Shown here piece by piece: positions 1 through 10,310 of a stretch of DNA of 64,000 nucleotides (positions are counted from its first letter, which is position 1; each line of letters begins with the position of its first letter). A program made the translations under genes and the position numbers. Below the pieces are notes generated by a model. That model ran no database searches. It was not told the DNA's origin and saw only the letters and a list, made by a program, of their open reading frames with translations. Source of the DNA: Limnoperna fortunei (lineage: Eukaryota > Mollusca > Bivalvia > Mytilida > Modiolidae); the NCBI GenBank assembly GCA_944474755.1, contig OX104115.1, positions 35,041,080 to 35,105,079 of the forward strand, written 5' to 3'.

Positions 1-81
1 CTGTGTAACCCTCTGTAAATAAAGACTTTATTATTATTATTATTATTTATTATCATAATAATTTGTTTTATCTTTGTGCAG

Positions 82-3000
82 AAAAGGGAAGACAGAACCT
101 ACACAAGTTATTTTGTTTGAAAGAGGACAGACCACTCTTCAGAAAAAACAATAAATATATGTTCTCAGAAGACCTTGCACAATATGGCTACTTGATTAAT
201 CCTCATACAGGGTTATCCTCATCTGGAGGTAAAATGATTCAATCTGGCTATTTAGTTTTTTACCATTTGCTATATTATTTATGTATTAAATTATCTACTT
301 GTTTCATTTGTTTTTCTAAAATAATCGATCTATTGTAGTTTTCATTATACATTTTTTATTCTACAACGAAGTGGGGTATTATGTGATACCCTCCATTGAA
401 TATGAGTGCCAGTTCATCAATCTGTGCCCTAACAAAATTTTGTTTCTTTTGGTCCATAGCTCTTAATCCAGTCTAATTGCATTTTATATCATAATACTTT
501 ACTGTAGATACAAATATAGTGGATAAAAAATGTACAAAGACAATTACTGCATAAACTTAAATTCTTTTAATGATTTCTAATGTTATCTGTATGCTGTTAC
601 AACACATTCTGTGTATGTATGTAGTGTGTATAGTATGTGCTATTTCTTGATATTTCAGTAAAGGATGGGAAGCAATACATTGTCCAAGGTTTCTATAGTT
701 ACCACCATTATATGCAGGATAGATTTGATGACAACAAGTGGGGATGTGCTTACCGTTCTCTACAAACACTGGTGTCTTGGTTCAGATTACAAGGGTACAC
801 AGACAAACCTATACCAGGTCATAAAGATATACAACAGGTAACTAAAAAGTTATCTCCCTTTCCTCTATACGAAATTTGAAAGTCCTATACCTATTATACC
901 TAGATTATTTTACTGGACTATCTATTCACCTTTTGATATGCAACCATCTTGAACACTTTATCTGCACTTGATCTGACAATTTCTGGTTTTTCTTATTCAA
1001 TACCCTTACTCAATGAACAAGAAGCAGATACCAATTTAAATTAGATTTGGTTGATTTGACCAGGTGTTTCTCATCCTTTTATCTTCAGACAGACAAAAGG
1101 CTGCAAAAAAATGTCTTCATTTGAGGGGGCCATCTTTTTTTTTATCTCTGCTGCAGTATTTTCCTTCAGGTGGTTCAAGGTCTGCCAGGCCTTCTCTTTC
1201 CGGGTTGTTTTTTACTACTTTATTATTGGGCATTCTCATAAGAAATGATTATGTGATCCCCCTCTTTTTTGCAGGCACTTGTAGATGTAGGTGACAAGGA
1301 ACCAAAGTTTGTGAGCTCAAGACAATGGATAGGGTCCATGGAAGTTAGCTATGTTTTGGATCACTTGATTGGAGTAAGTTTATACAATAATTTCATTAAT
1401 CAAATTCGGTCATATGGTCATAATAAGTGATCTTTAAATCCTCAATGAAACATAAAAACCAGTGCACCATAAAACATCGATTAAATTATGCTGTGACATA
1501 GGAATAGGGACATTTACTTAAGTTTTGTCTTGCATTTCCATCATTTATTGATATAAAACAATATTATAACAATTGAATGTATTCCTTTTAAAGTGTTATT
1601 GTTAATAATCATCAAATTAAGACAGTAATCTTCATTAAATCAAGATGTGCTGCCAAAGACAAAGAAGATTAAAATTGAAGTCCGTAATCCTTCTTTACCA
1701 ACAGAAGAACAATAATGAACATTTGTGGTATTTACATAATCTAATATAACTTAATTACCACATTTTTTGTGTGATGGATCCTTAAGTGGATACACACTGC
1801 CTCAGCAAGTCGTATATGTAAAAGATATATAACTAGTGGAGGAGGTGTGATTGTAAACAGTCAAACTTCGATGGCTCTCACTCGAAGATGCCAATAAAAA
1901 GTGTTTGAGAAACCAGGTCTTGTAATTTCTGGAAGTAGTTCATGAGAATTCTGGAATCACTATCTGTTTATTTATTTAAATTCTTTTCCTGTCACACTGG
2001 AATCAACTGGATTTGTAAAATTGTGTTTATTTATTACTTTGGATATAAAAGTCGATCTTGTTATTAAGTTTGTATTTATGTTTTTGTTAAAATAAAAATG
2101 TTGACTGTTATTTTCCTTTTTTAAATTGTGTGCATAATTGTTGACCAGATGTGTAAGTAGGTACTGTTGCATTATGAAAGCATGTCAATATTTAATCTGA
2201 TTTTATTGCTACTTCTTTGTGCATGTTGTAATTATTTAAAAATAATATTAACAAATTTGCAGACAAAAGGCATCAATACATACAAATTAATGACAGTAAA
2301 GTTGCGAAGTTATAATTATTAGGAATTATATCATTAAAGATCAAGCTTGGTGTTTAATAGGTATGGCTTCGACCCTCTATTGTTCATGTATATATCTATA
2401 CTAAACTTTACCGTGTCAATCCGACTGGATTTTGCCTGTCAAAATGGAAAACTGCTACCGCGTTTGGTCGAGTTTATGGTCCTTTTGTAAATCTTTAATT
2501 ACACTTTTTGAAATCAACAATTATTTTCCACAGCTAAACGGCATTGTGAAATGCTGCTGAATTTTCATTTTGAGACATGGATTTTCCTTACTAAATTTTG
2601 ACCTTGTTTTGAACGGAAGTGTACGTTAGGAAAATTTCATTGTATATTCGAAATCCTTCGGGTAATGTCGTCTGCAGTTAAGGCGTGAAAAGTCTCGTGG
2701 TTTGTCCGAATACCATTGTACATTACGAAAGCAGATGAACATTTGTAAACAACATTAGACCCCTAAAAACAAATATGGCTGACTTCCTATGGAAATTCGA
2801 TCTACCAAAATGAAAATTCAGCCGCATTTCACAATGCCGTTTAGCTGTGGAAAATAATTGTTCATTAAAAAAAGTTTAATAAAAGATATACAAAAGGACC
2901 ATAAACTCGATCAAACGCGGTAGCAGTTTTTAATTTTGACAGGCAAAATCCCATCGGAATGACACGGTAAAGTTTAGTATAATGGTGCTTTGGAAGATTA

Positions 3001-5417
3001 TTTTGTGGTAACATTAATTACGCTGTAGCATAGCATTTATGCTGAAGCATAGCATTTGTCTGAATGTTTGGAATATATATCATTAATGAACAGTTTGATT
3101 GTGCATGGAAATGTTTACAATTAATTTTGCAAATTTTTTTTTTTTCAAGGTGACCTCAAAGATAATGTTCGTCAGTTCTGGAGCAGATCTGCCATCAAAG
3201 GGAAGAGAACTTGCTCAACATTTCCAAACACAAGGAACACCCATAATGATTGGTAGGATTTGTACCAATGAAGAACCTGCTATTTACACAATTATTGTTT
3301 TTAGCACACTTGACCTCAGACCCCAAGGATCATGAAATTATTAGCCATGCTTTTGCATGCATTGTTGTCTGTAATCTTTTATATTTTAATCTTGTTCACT
3401 TAAACTATTTGGCCAAATGTGATGTTTATTTAATCGTGCTCTGCAAAGCTACTGTTTTTGTTCCAAACAGTACATCAGTGTTGCTCAGACATATTTTCTT
3501 ATTACCAGTTATCTAACAGTACTGGAAAATTTTGTAAACTGAATTACTGATTGTGTGAAAATTTTTGACTATTAATTGTAAAGTTTATCAAGTTATAAAG
3601 TGGAAAGTCTGACGTAGAATGCCGTGTTAAGAGGGTGCTTTGCTCATTGCATATTAAAGAACCCCTTTCCTATATATTGAATAATGTGACACATTGTATG
3701 GGCTAAAAACAAGGTTTTGTTATGAAAATAAGTGAAACACTGCTTGATGGGAAGTTAAGCAGCCGTTGATTCAATTAAATTTGATTTTTTTCTAAGAATG
3801 TTCACTGCAGTCAGGGTGCGCATCGACTCCAATCTTAATTGACAAAGATTGCCACTTTTCCTTCCGAAGGTCAGATGTTTTCTCTGGGTACTCCTGTTTC
3901 CTCCCCAATAAAAACTAAACGCCATGATATAGCTGAAAAATTGCTGACAGTAGTGTTAACCGTCATGTAAACAAACAATCAAACATCTAAGAATGTGTTG
4001 TTTCTACTACAAGATTAACACTTTATTTCCAGGAGGTGGAGTTTTAGCTCACACAATACTTGGAGTTGATTTCAATGAAGTTACTGGAGATCTGAAGTTT
4101 CTTATACTAGACCCACACTACACAGGGGCAGAAGATATTAAAGTCATCTTAGACAAGGTTAGTAGTTTGTAACCAGTTTTGTTTATTGTTTTATCAATAT
4201 TCCAGAGACAAATAATTGACTGAATGTCATACATTTTTGAATAGTTGGCACTTCTATTTGTAGACATAACTGTTAAACATATACATTTTTAAAAATGTTT
4301 AATCTCATATAAAGCATAGATTATCAGCTGTTTGGCTAACAGTAAACACAGCAATTGTTACTCAGGTTACAAAAAGGCTGCACGTATCTTCTTGTTTTGG
4401 GTCCAGCAAGAAATTTTTCAGCTACATTCAGGACCTGTTGTTTATTGTTAAAATAACTGAAACTGTGAATGCTATATTTTTGAGTCGTTTACCACAAGCA
4501 ACTCCCTATTTTAGGAGTTTTGGTATACAATTATGTTTCCCCCCCCCCCCTTTTGGTGGGGAGACATATTGTTTTTTGTCCTGTCTGTCCATCTATTTGT
4601 ATGTCCTTCACAAAGTTATTCCGGGGGCCTCGGTGGCCGAGTGGTCAAGGTAGTTCGTCTACCATTGATCACGTGGTCTGTCAACACTGAGATTGCGGGT
4701 TCGATTCTCACTGCAGGTAGGGTGTACTCGACTCCAATCTTAATTGACAAGGATTGCCAGTTTTCCTACCGCAGGTCGGGGGTTCTCTCCGGGTACTACG
4801 GCTTCCTCCCCAAATAAAAACTGGACGCCATGAAATAGCTGAAAAATTGCTGAAAGTGGCGTTTAAACACCATTCAAACAAACAAAAAAACAAAGTTATT
4901 CTGCTCAACTCCTCTGAAACTACAATTCTTAACTTGGCAAAACTTGGTATGAAACAAGTACACCATATGTAGTTGTGCATATTACCTGGATATTCTGATC
5001 CTCCAAATTTTGTGGGAGTTATATCCCTTTGAAATTCCTCATAAATCCCAATTAACTTATCTCAAATAACTTAACCAAATTTGAAGAAACTTGGTACATA
5101 GCAAGTAAACTATATTTAGTTGTGCATATAACCAAGAAATTTTTATCTGCAAATTTTGTGGGATGTGGAGCCTTTGAACTTAGATTTGTGCTAAAAATCC
5201 ACAAGGGTTACCAGGGGCGACATAGTTTTTGTATACAAAAACCAACTTTAATTAAACACAATATTGATTGGTGCAAACTATTTAACATGTTTCTGACATC
5301 CTAATAGCAACTCTGTCATGTTTTTTTCAGGGATGGTGTGGTTGGAAAGGACCAGACTTTTGGGACCAAACAGCCCATTATAATTTGTGTATGCCACAGA
5401 GACCAATATGTATATGA
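82..5417 (+). CDS. UFSP2: UFM1-specific protease 2, C-terminal six exons (5' end outside window)
   Basis: Cysteine protease of the ufmylation pathway; it matures the UFM1 precursor and removes UFM1 from targets, in cytosol and at the ER. Exons 82-228, 659-837, 1275-1373, 3150-3252, 4033-4157 and 5331-5417 all have AG/GT borders and join in one frame, giving about 246 residues ending PQRPICI and TGA. The catalytic cysteine lies in [13 protein letters not shown] (exon 2). The Asp and His of the triad lie in [12 protein letters not shown] (exon 5), as in the known family. [32 protein letters not shown] and [11 protein letters not shown] are also diagnostic. Exon 1 here starts with a split codon, so earlier exons precede the window. 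No frame break is seen. A candidate poly(A) signal AATAAA is at 6147-6152. Introns 3-5 carry a foldback element and SINEs. Identity is very secure. Confidence 0.96.
1402..1590. repeat. Dispersed repeat, copy 1 of a pair
   Basis: In UFSP2 intron 3. Resembles 7365-7560 over nearly 200 bases: both run 'attcggtcacat', then 'tcaatgaaa', 'ctgtgacgta', 'gacatttactt', 'ttttgtc' and 'atttatt', in the same order and orientation. No coding potential and no clear termini. Probably an old interspersed element. Confidence 0.6.
2397..2981. mobile_element. 585-bp foldback / MITE-like element with long terminal inverted repeats
   Basis: In UFSP2 intron 3. The left end (tatactaaactttaccgtg, 2397 onward) and right end (ending agtttagtata at 2981) are inverted copies. 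The arms are about 180-190 bp each, 2397 to about 2590 and about 2790 to 2981, including 'aaaaggaccataaactcga' and its complement. About 200 bp of unrelated sequence lies between. There is no open reading frame, so this is a non-autonomous DNA element. A short TA or TATA target duplication is possible but cannot be told from the termini. Confidence 0.8.
3802..3985 (+). mobile_element. 5'-truncated tRNA-derived SINE (family 1) with 11-bp target duplication
   Basis: In UFSP2 intron 4. Contains only the tRNA-unrelated body and tail (ctccaatcttaattgacaa, ataaaaact, gatatagctgaaaaattgct, then an AAAC-rich tail). The tRNA-like head is missing. It is flanked by tctaagaatgt at 3791-3801 and 3986-3996, a perfect target-site duplication. 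It therefore inserted already truncated, as happens with target-primed reverse transcription. Confidence 0.85.
4540..5250 (+). repeat. Dispersed repeat with about 150-bp internal units, split by a SINE
   Basis: In UFSP2 intron 5. Begins with a C-run and 'ttttggtggggagacatatt'. After the SINE it contains two similar units, about 4938-5035 and 5087-5180. Both carry 'aacttggta', 'tagttgtgcatat', 'caaattttgtggga' and 'cctttgaa' in that order. No protein is encoded. Confidence 0.65.
4622..4889 (+). mobile_element. Full-length tRNA-derived SINE (family 1), 12-bp target duplication
   Basis: The reference copy of family 1 here. The tRNA-like head has an A box tggccgagtgg (4634-4644) and a B box ggttcgattct (4698-4708). 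The 54-base spacing fits a Ser/Leu-type tRNA with a long variable arm. A conserved body follows (aattgacaaggattgcc), then 'tagctgaaaaattgctg', then an AAAC-rich tail. It is flanked by acaaagttattc at 4610-4621 and 4890-4901. Other copies lie at 3802, 6338, 14371, 14591, 22147, 29193, 43114, 52838, 58801 and 62944. RNA polymerase III transcription is inferred from the boxes. Confidence 0.93.
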
Positions 5418-6337
5418 TTTTAAACAATTGAAGAACTATTAATGTTAATGGGCAATCTTCTTCTGAGCTGACATTAGCAGTTTATCAAAACAGAAATTGG
5501 AAGTAAAAAAATTATCAACAGAAAGAAGATATAAAGTGATGCTTGTTTGAGGCTTTATGCTTCTTTCAGCAATTTTTCAAGTATATCATGACTCTCAGTT
5601 TTAAGCAGGATTTCCCAGTGGGAGCCCTTACTTTTGACAGGAAAAAGGCAATTCATTTCGATAAAGGTAGGATGTGAACAAGCCTTGCCCAAAGTCAGAC
5701 ACAAACTGACAAATCTAATGTTGACATGCATTGATCATTGATGGTTAACTACCTATACCACTCGCTCTCAACCCTCCCCCTCCCCCCTGTTTTTCCAAAA
5801 GGCTAAAGAAGTAACATAATTATGGATCAGTACGAGTTTCTGTTATAGATGGATTTAATGTGCTGATACCCTAAAGATATTTTTTAAAATAGAAACATGG
5901 ATTTAATCCAGAATCTGGATTCATTTCAACCCAGCATGTCAATTTTACACTCAAAAGAGGACATTCCTGTTTATTTAGGTTTTATTTCCACACACGGAAT
6001 ACATTTAATAAGAAGTGACACATTATACTTTATCACTGCTGAATTATGTAGTCTTTATAGAAGTCTTGTTGAAGTATGCAAGACTTGTCAACAATTTTAA
6101 ATGATTCAACAAACAGGCAGAAAAATATGGATTTCACTTTTGGAGAAATAAATGTACTTGACAACAATCCCCAGAACTCAAAGTAAGAGTTCACACTATC
6201 CTTAACAGGCAACAATATCTCATTATTAAAATCAAACATACATTGTCGACTTAGGAATCATAATATGCTTTAAAAAGGTATCATACCTTTGTATATCAGA
6301 AACAAAGGACAAGCCGCTTACCTATGTTGCTCTTTTC
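5418..6337 (+). other. UFSP2 3' UTR and downstream DNA
   Basis: No further coding exon is visible. AATAAA at 6147-6152 is the best poly(A) signal candidate and would give a 3' UTR of about 750 bases. The true transcript end cannot be fixed from sequence. Confidence 0.45.
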
Positions 6338-6440
6338 TGTTTGTTTGGATGGTGTTTAAAGCAACTTTAAGGAAGTTTTCAGCTATATCATTGTGTTCAG
6401 TTTTTATTCAGTAGGAAGCTGGGAATCAAAGGTGGGAAAA
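6338..6440 (-). mobile_element. SINE family 1 remnant
   Basis: Reverse-strand tail and body fragment: 'tgtttggatggtgttta', 'tcagctatatcattg', 'cagtttttattcag', 'aggaagctggga'. The tRNA head is absent. It directly precedes the RT relic. Confidence 0.6.
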
Positions 6441-6499
6441 CTATTGGTTCCAGTTGAGGTTACCTTGTCTATAGTAAGGCTTGTGACTGCAACAAGAGC

Positions 6500-7260
6500 T
6501 AAAAGCCAAGGGACAGTTACAAATCCGGATATAGACAAACACAACACAAAAACCAAAAACATAAAACACAGAGAGTAACCCGAACCCAATAAAAACCATG
6601 GTAGCACTCAGGTGCTACAGAAGAGTTAGCAGTGCCTGACTCTAATTAGCTACCTGTCGAGTTACTTATTGTCTTGTCTTGGGAAAAGTCAAATCCAGGA
6701 ATAGGAAACACTACCTATGACTCAGCGAAAATGTCAGATCGTATTTGAGACGCTGATTTCCCATAACGATCAATTAAGTCGTGGTGCCGACCATAGAACT
6801 TCTGGAGCGATAACATCAACCTAGGTACAACAAACCCTTGTTTGAGTAGTTTAACAGTCAACAGCAGTGATCGGTCTAGAAAATCGGAATAACGATCGCA
6901 GGATCTAGAATAACGTATAAGTTGTGAAATGTACACACCATACGCTGGAGCTGCTGAAATGTTGTTGTCGATGAACAAGAAGTTGACAATTGGAAAGTTA
7001 ATGTCATCATGCTTGTTGTAGAGTCTAGTTTGTAGTTTTCCTGAGTTAATTTCTAGAAGTATGTCTAAGTAAGAGGCTGACCTTAGTGTATTGATGTAGT
7101 CTTTAATTTCAAGTTCGCTAGTGTAAATTGAATGTAAATAGTCACCAAATTTAGCATTGTTGAGGGACAAAACATCGTCAATATAGCGGAATGTGAAATT
7201 AAAGGTGGGCCAGAGTCTTTTCTTTCTTCTTCAGTAGGCCTTCTAGGATAAATTCTTCAA
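6500..7260 (-). pseudogene. Reverse-transcriptase C-terminal relic, copy 1 (retroelement)
   Basis: Reverse strand. An open stretch of 151 codons (7170-6715) begins SLNNAKFGDYL, just after where the palm YxDD motif would be. It continues with SASYLDILLEI, AYGVYISQLIRYSR, DFLDRSLLLT and QKFYGRHHDLIDRYG, the C-terminal part of a reverse transcriptase common in animal repeats. Downstream (6500-6715) is a conserved non-coding 3' tail with 'acaaatccggatatag', 'aaaaccatgg' and 'gcactcaggtgct'. The catalytic N-terminal part is missing, so it is dead. Related relics lie at 16915-18410 and 41210-42210, and a bare tail at 56627-56800. I cannot assign the clade; Penelope-like or another LINE-type element are both possible. 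Confidence 0.8.
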
Positions 7261-9202
7261 TATTATTGAATATGTTGGTGTTTATGCCGTGTTTATGGGT
7301 AGAGTACAGCTATGAAATTACATTATGAATTTATTTGAAATCCTTCATCTTCATATTGGTGGAATTCGGTCACATAGTTCGTAACATGTGATCTTATATT
7401 CTCAATGAAATGTCAAACCCAGTGAACCATAACAATGTCAAAAACATTACACTGTGACGTAATAATATATCAATATGAAAACGGACATTTACTTTAATTT
7501 TGTCATTCATTTCCCACATTTATTAATGTAAAATTTAATAATTAGAAATTAATGCATTCTTATGTAAGAAAACGTTGACCGCCCAGACAATTTTGAAGCG
7601 TCGCTTTTTTATCACAGCGTAACTTAAATGCCGCTTATTATCTGCATAGAATCCGCTGTTGTAAAAAGCAGTATTTAAGCGACATGCATAATTACCGCTT
7701 AATTTTAACCTACATTATTAGCAACGCTTTAACTCCACTTTTATCCAACTTAAACTATACTGATTTTCTAAGTAGAAAAAAGCGAGACTACAGGTAATTG
7801 ATTAATCCTGCTTAAATCCTTCTGATAAATATTAGTCATTTTTTTATTTTATTACAAACCTACTTAATCCCTGCTGATTTATCTTAGTAAATTAAACTGA
7901 ACACTTTTTTCCAACTGAAAAAGCTGCTACAGGAAATACTTTTTTCCTACTGATTTAACTCTGCTCTATTAAATATAAATTAAACTCCGCTTAAAAACAA
8001 ATGAAAAAACTTAATAAAATATTTATATTATTTGTAGTCTGTTTTCCAATTATTTAGTGACTATCAAATCAAAAAATAATTAGTTATATTATTTTTATTT
8101 CAACCAAACTGCTGTTTAGCTTCACATATGAACAATTTACTATTAACGAGCAGAAATAATGCACAAATGTCTAAGTATGCAGTTTGAGTATTTTCTATAG
8201 AAAATGTTTGGAATTATTTATTACTACTTTAAATGAAGATTAAAATTTTTAATCCAAATAGAGGACAAGGACACTGATATTACACATGACAAAATTTAGC
8301 ATGACCAACACCATTATTCTCAAAACATAAATAAAAAGACATTAAAATTTTCTTCTATGCTGTATGTTCTGCCAATTTATGCTACAATTGCGCTGATGAA
8401 TATTATAGCTTAAATATCAAATATTTTCATGCAATATAAAAAAAATCGACCAGAAATCATAAAAACACATTCACAATATAAAACAATGCTTGATACATTA
8501 TACTACAAACTTATGTAGTAAACAGAAAACTGTTTACTAAGAAAAAGTAATAATAATAGGGGAGATAACTCTAAAGGGGAGCCAACTCTACAATCTTTTG
8601 TCCACATTCAAAAATACCACATTGGAAGCTTTACTTTCTAATAAATTTAATAAAACCATTTTTGTAATTATGAACGACCGATTAAAACAGTTAAGAACTA
8701 TCTTCATATGAACAATAGAATAATTGAACTTTTTACGACAGCATGTTTTAGTTTATGTAGAAGTGCTATATAACTAATATTACCATTTTCCTCTACAACT
8801 GTTAAAAAGCAACATTTATAAACCAATGCATAATCAACACAATGAATATGATGATTATGAAGAAAGAACTATAAAATATATGTAAAAAGATATAACTTTA
8901 CTGTGCAATATTTAATTTGTCAGTGGACAGTTTGGCTTCAAATACTAAAAATATTAAATGTCCACACATTTTCAACATAAAACACTACCGCACTTCACCG
9001 AAAATGTGTTTCGGTCAATGCTTTCATACGTTATTGAAACTTGTAAAGAATGCATTCAATTCATAAAGATTGCACACATAAACAGTTTATATGTTTAGTG
9101 TAACAGTACACATCCAAACTTTGACTAGTCTGGGACTAGTATAAGGATTTAGTTTATTTACAGATTCCTGAACTAGTACATGTAGAGTTAAATGGTGTCT
9201 GG
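7261..9202. other. AT-rich intergenic DNA
   Basis: Apart from the dispersed repeat at 7365-7560 I see nothing: no convincing exon, no inverted repeat of note. 7600-8000 is rich in 'cgctta/ctgctta'-like words but has no clear period. Confidence 0.5.
7365..7560. repeat. Dispersed repeat, copy 2 of a pair
   Basis: Second copy of the repeat at 1402-1590, same orientation, with shared blocks in the same order (ctcaatgaaa, ccagtg, ctgtgac, gacatttactt, atttatt). Non-coding. Confidence 0.6.
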
Positions 9203-9311
9203 TCAATTGGTCCCACATGCAAATTGGTCCCAGCCAATTCGTCCCAAGTCTTTACCAATTGGTCCCACTTTTGGACAATTGGTCCCAACACTTTTAAAAT
9301 TGGTCCCAACT
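9203..9311 (+). repeat. Cluster of six 'aattggtccca' motifs
   Basis: Within about 110 bases the word aattggtccca, or one-base variants (aattcgtccca), occurs six times at irregular 16-25 base spacing. The spacers differ, so it is not a simple microsatellite. Confidence 0.8.
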
Positions 9312-10137
9312 CTTAAAAAGTATATTTTAGAACATTTTTTGGTTTTTTATAGCAATAAATAATAAGTTATTAAAATTTAAGAAACTCCCTATACAAAACA
9401 AAGTATAATATGTTCAAATTTGTAAGTTAATATACACATTTATATATAAAAGTAATGACAAATATTATTACAAATAATTTGAGAATTGTGCATTCTTTTT
9501 AAGTTGTATAGTATAATAATTTTGTCTTATTAGTTTCATTGGCAGCTTGGGCATATAATTATTACTTTTTATCTTTTTAAGCATAAGATTTTAGCTGTAA
9601 TAAAAGACATCAAGGAGCTATTACTACAATTGATTGCCTTTTAATGTCATTATACAAACATCAAGCAGTTTAATGTTTATCTGAATATTTACTCTTAAAC
9701 AATACATTTGTATATTTAACAATAAATTTAAAATTAAATTTTTTACTCACTATCCCTTTTGAATACTTACATAAACAATATCAAGAAGCACATGACTGGG
9801 ACTTCGGCTTGGGAGGTAGGGGTAAAAAAAAATGTCTTATGATATGTCAGTTATAGAAAAACCAATCAAGTTTATTCATTAAATGAAAAAAATATAAAAG
9901 ACAAAGGTGTAGTTGTATATTTCACTTTATTCATCATGTCTTCTAAATGTGTTATCGGCACCAGACCAGTTCGAGTAAAATACCACGCCTTTTATACCGT
10001 TCAGGCTTTGTGTTGTTCCCAGCAAACGTTACTTTTTGGTTATAGTTACGTATATTTTTACGTTAAAGTAACGGCAATTGTAGACTCCGATCAACGTCGG
10101 TGTAACGTTTTTTATAACGTTACTCAATAACTAATTT
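9312..10137. other. AT-rich intergenic DNA
   Basis: No gene or recognisable element. The last 150 bases are rich in 'aacgtta'-like words and grade into the minisatellite. Confidence 0.5.
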
Positions 10138-10310
10138 TTAACGTTACCAAACAACATAACATGAATGTTATTTAGCAACGTACGTAACTTTAACGTTTGC
10201 AAACAACAAAACTTAAACGTTATGAAACAACGAAATTTAAACGTCATCAGAAAACGTAACTTAAACATTTTCAGACAACAAGCCTTTAACGTTATCAAAC
10301 AATGCAGCTT
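10138..10310. repeat. 24-bp degenerate minisatellite, about 7 units
   Basis: Units are 24 bases, for example aaacgttatgaaacaacgaa plus attt, then aaacgtcatcagaaaacgta plus actt. One unit carries an extra 4 bases. As 24 is a multiple of three, both strands stay open with an 8-residue period. These frames look like by-products of the period rather than genes. Confidence 0.85.

Noticed and set aside
4634..4708. tRNA gene
   Set aside because: A and B boxes are present, but the segment heads a SINE with body, tail and target duplication; the acceptor stem does not close well.
4438..4980. Coding frames over the SINE at 4622
   Set aside because: The same frames recur at other SINE copies (43.2 kb, 58.8 kb); they are SINE sequence, not genes.
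10138..10310. Possible CRISPR array
   Set aside because: Units are contiguous and degenerate with no distinct spacers, in animal DNA.
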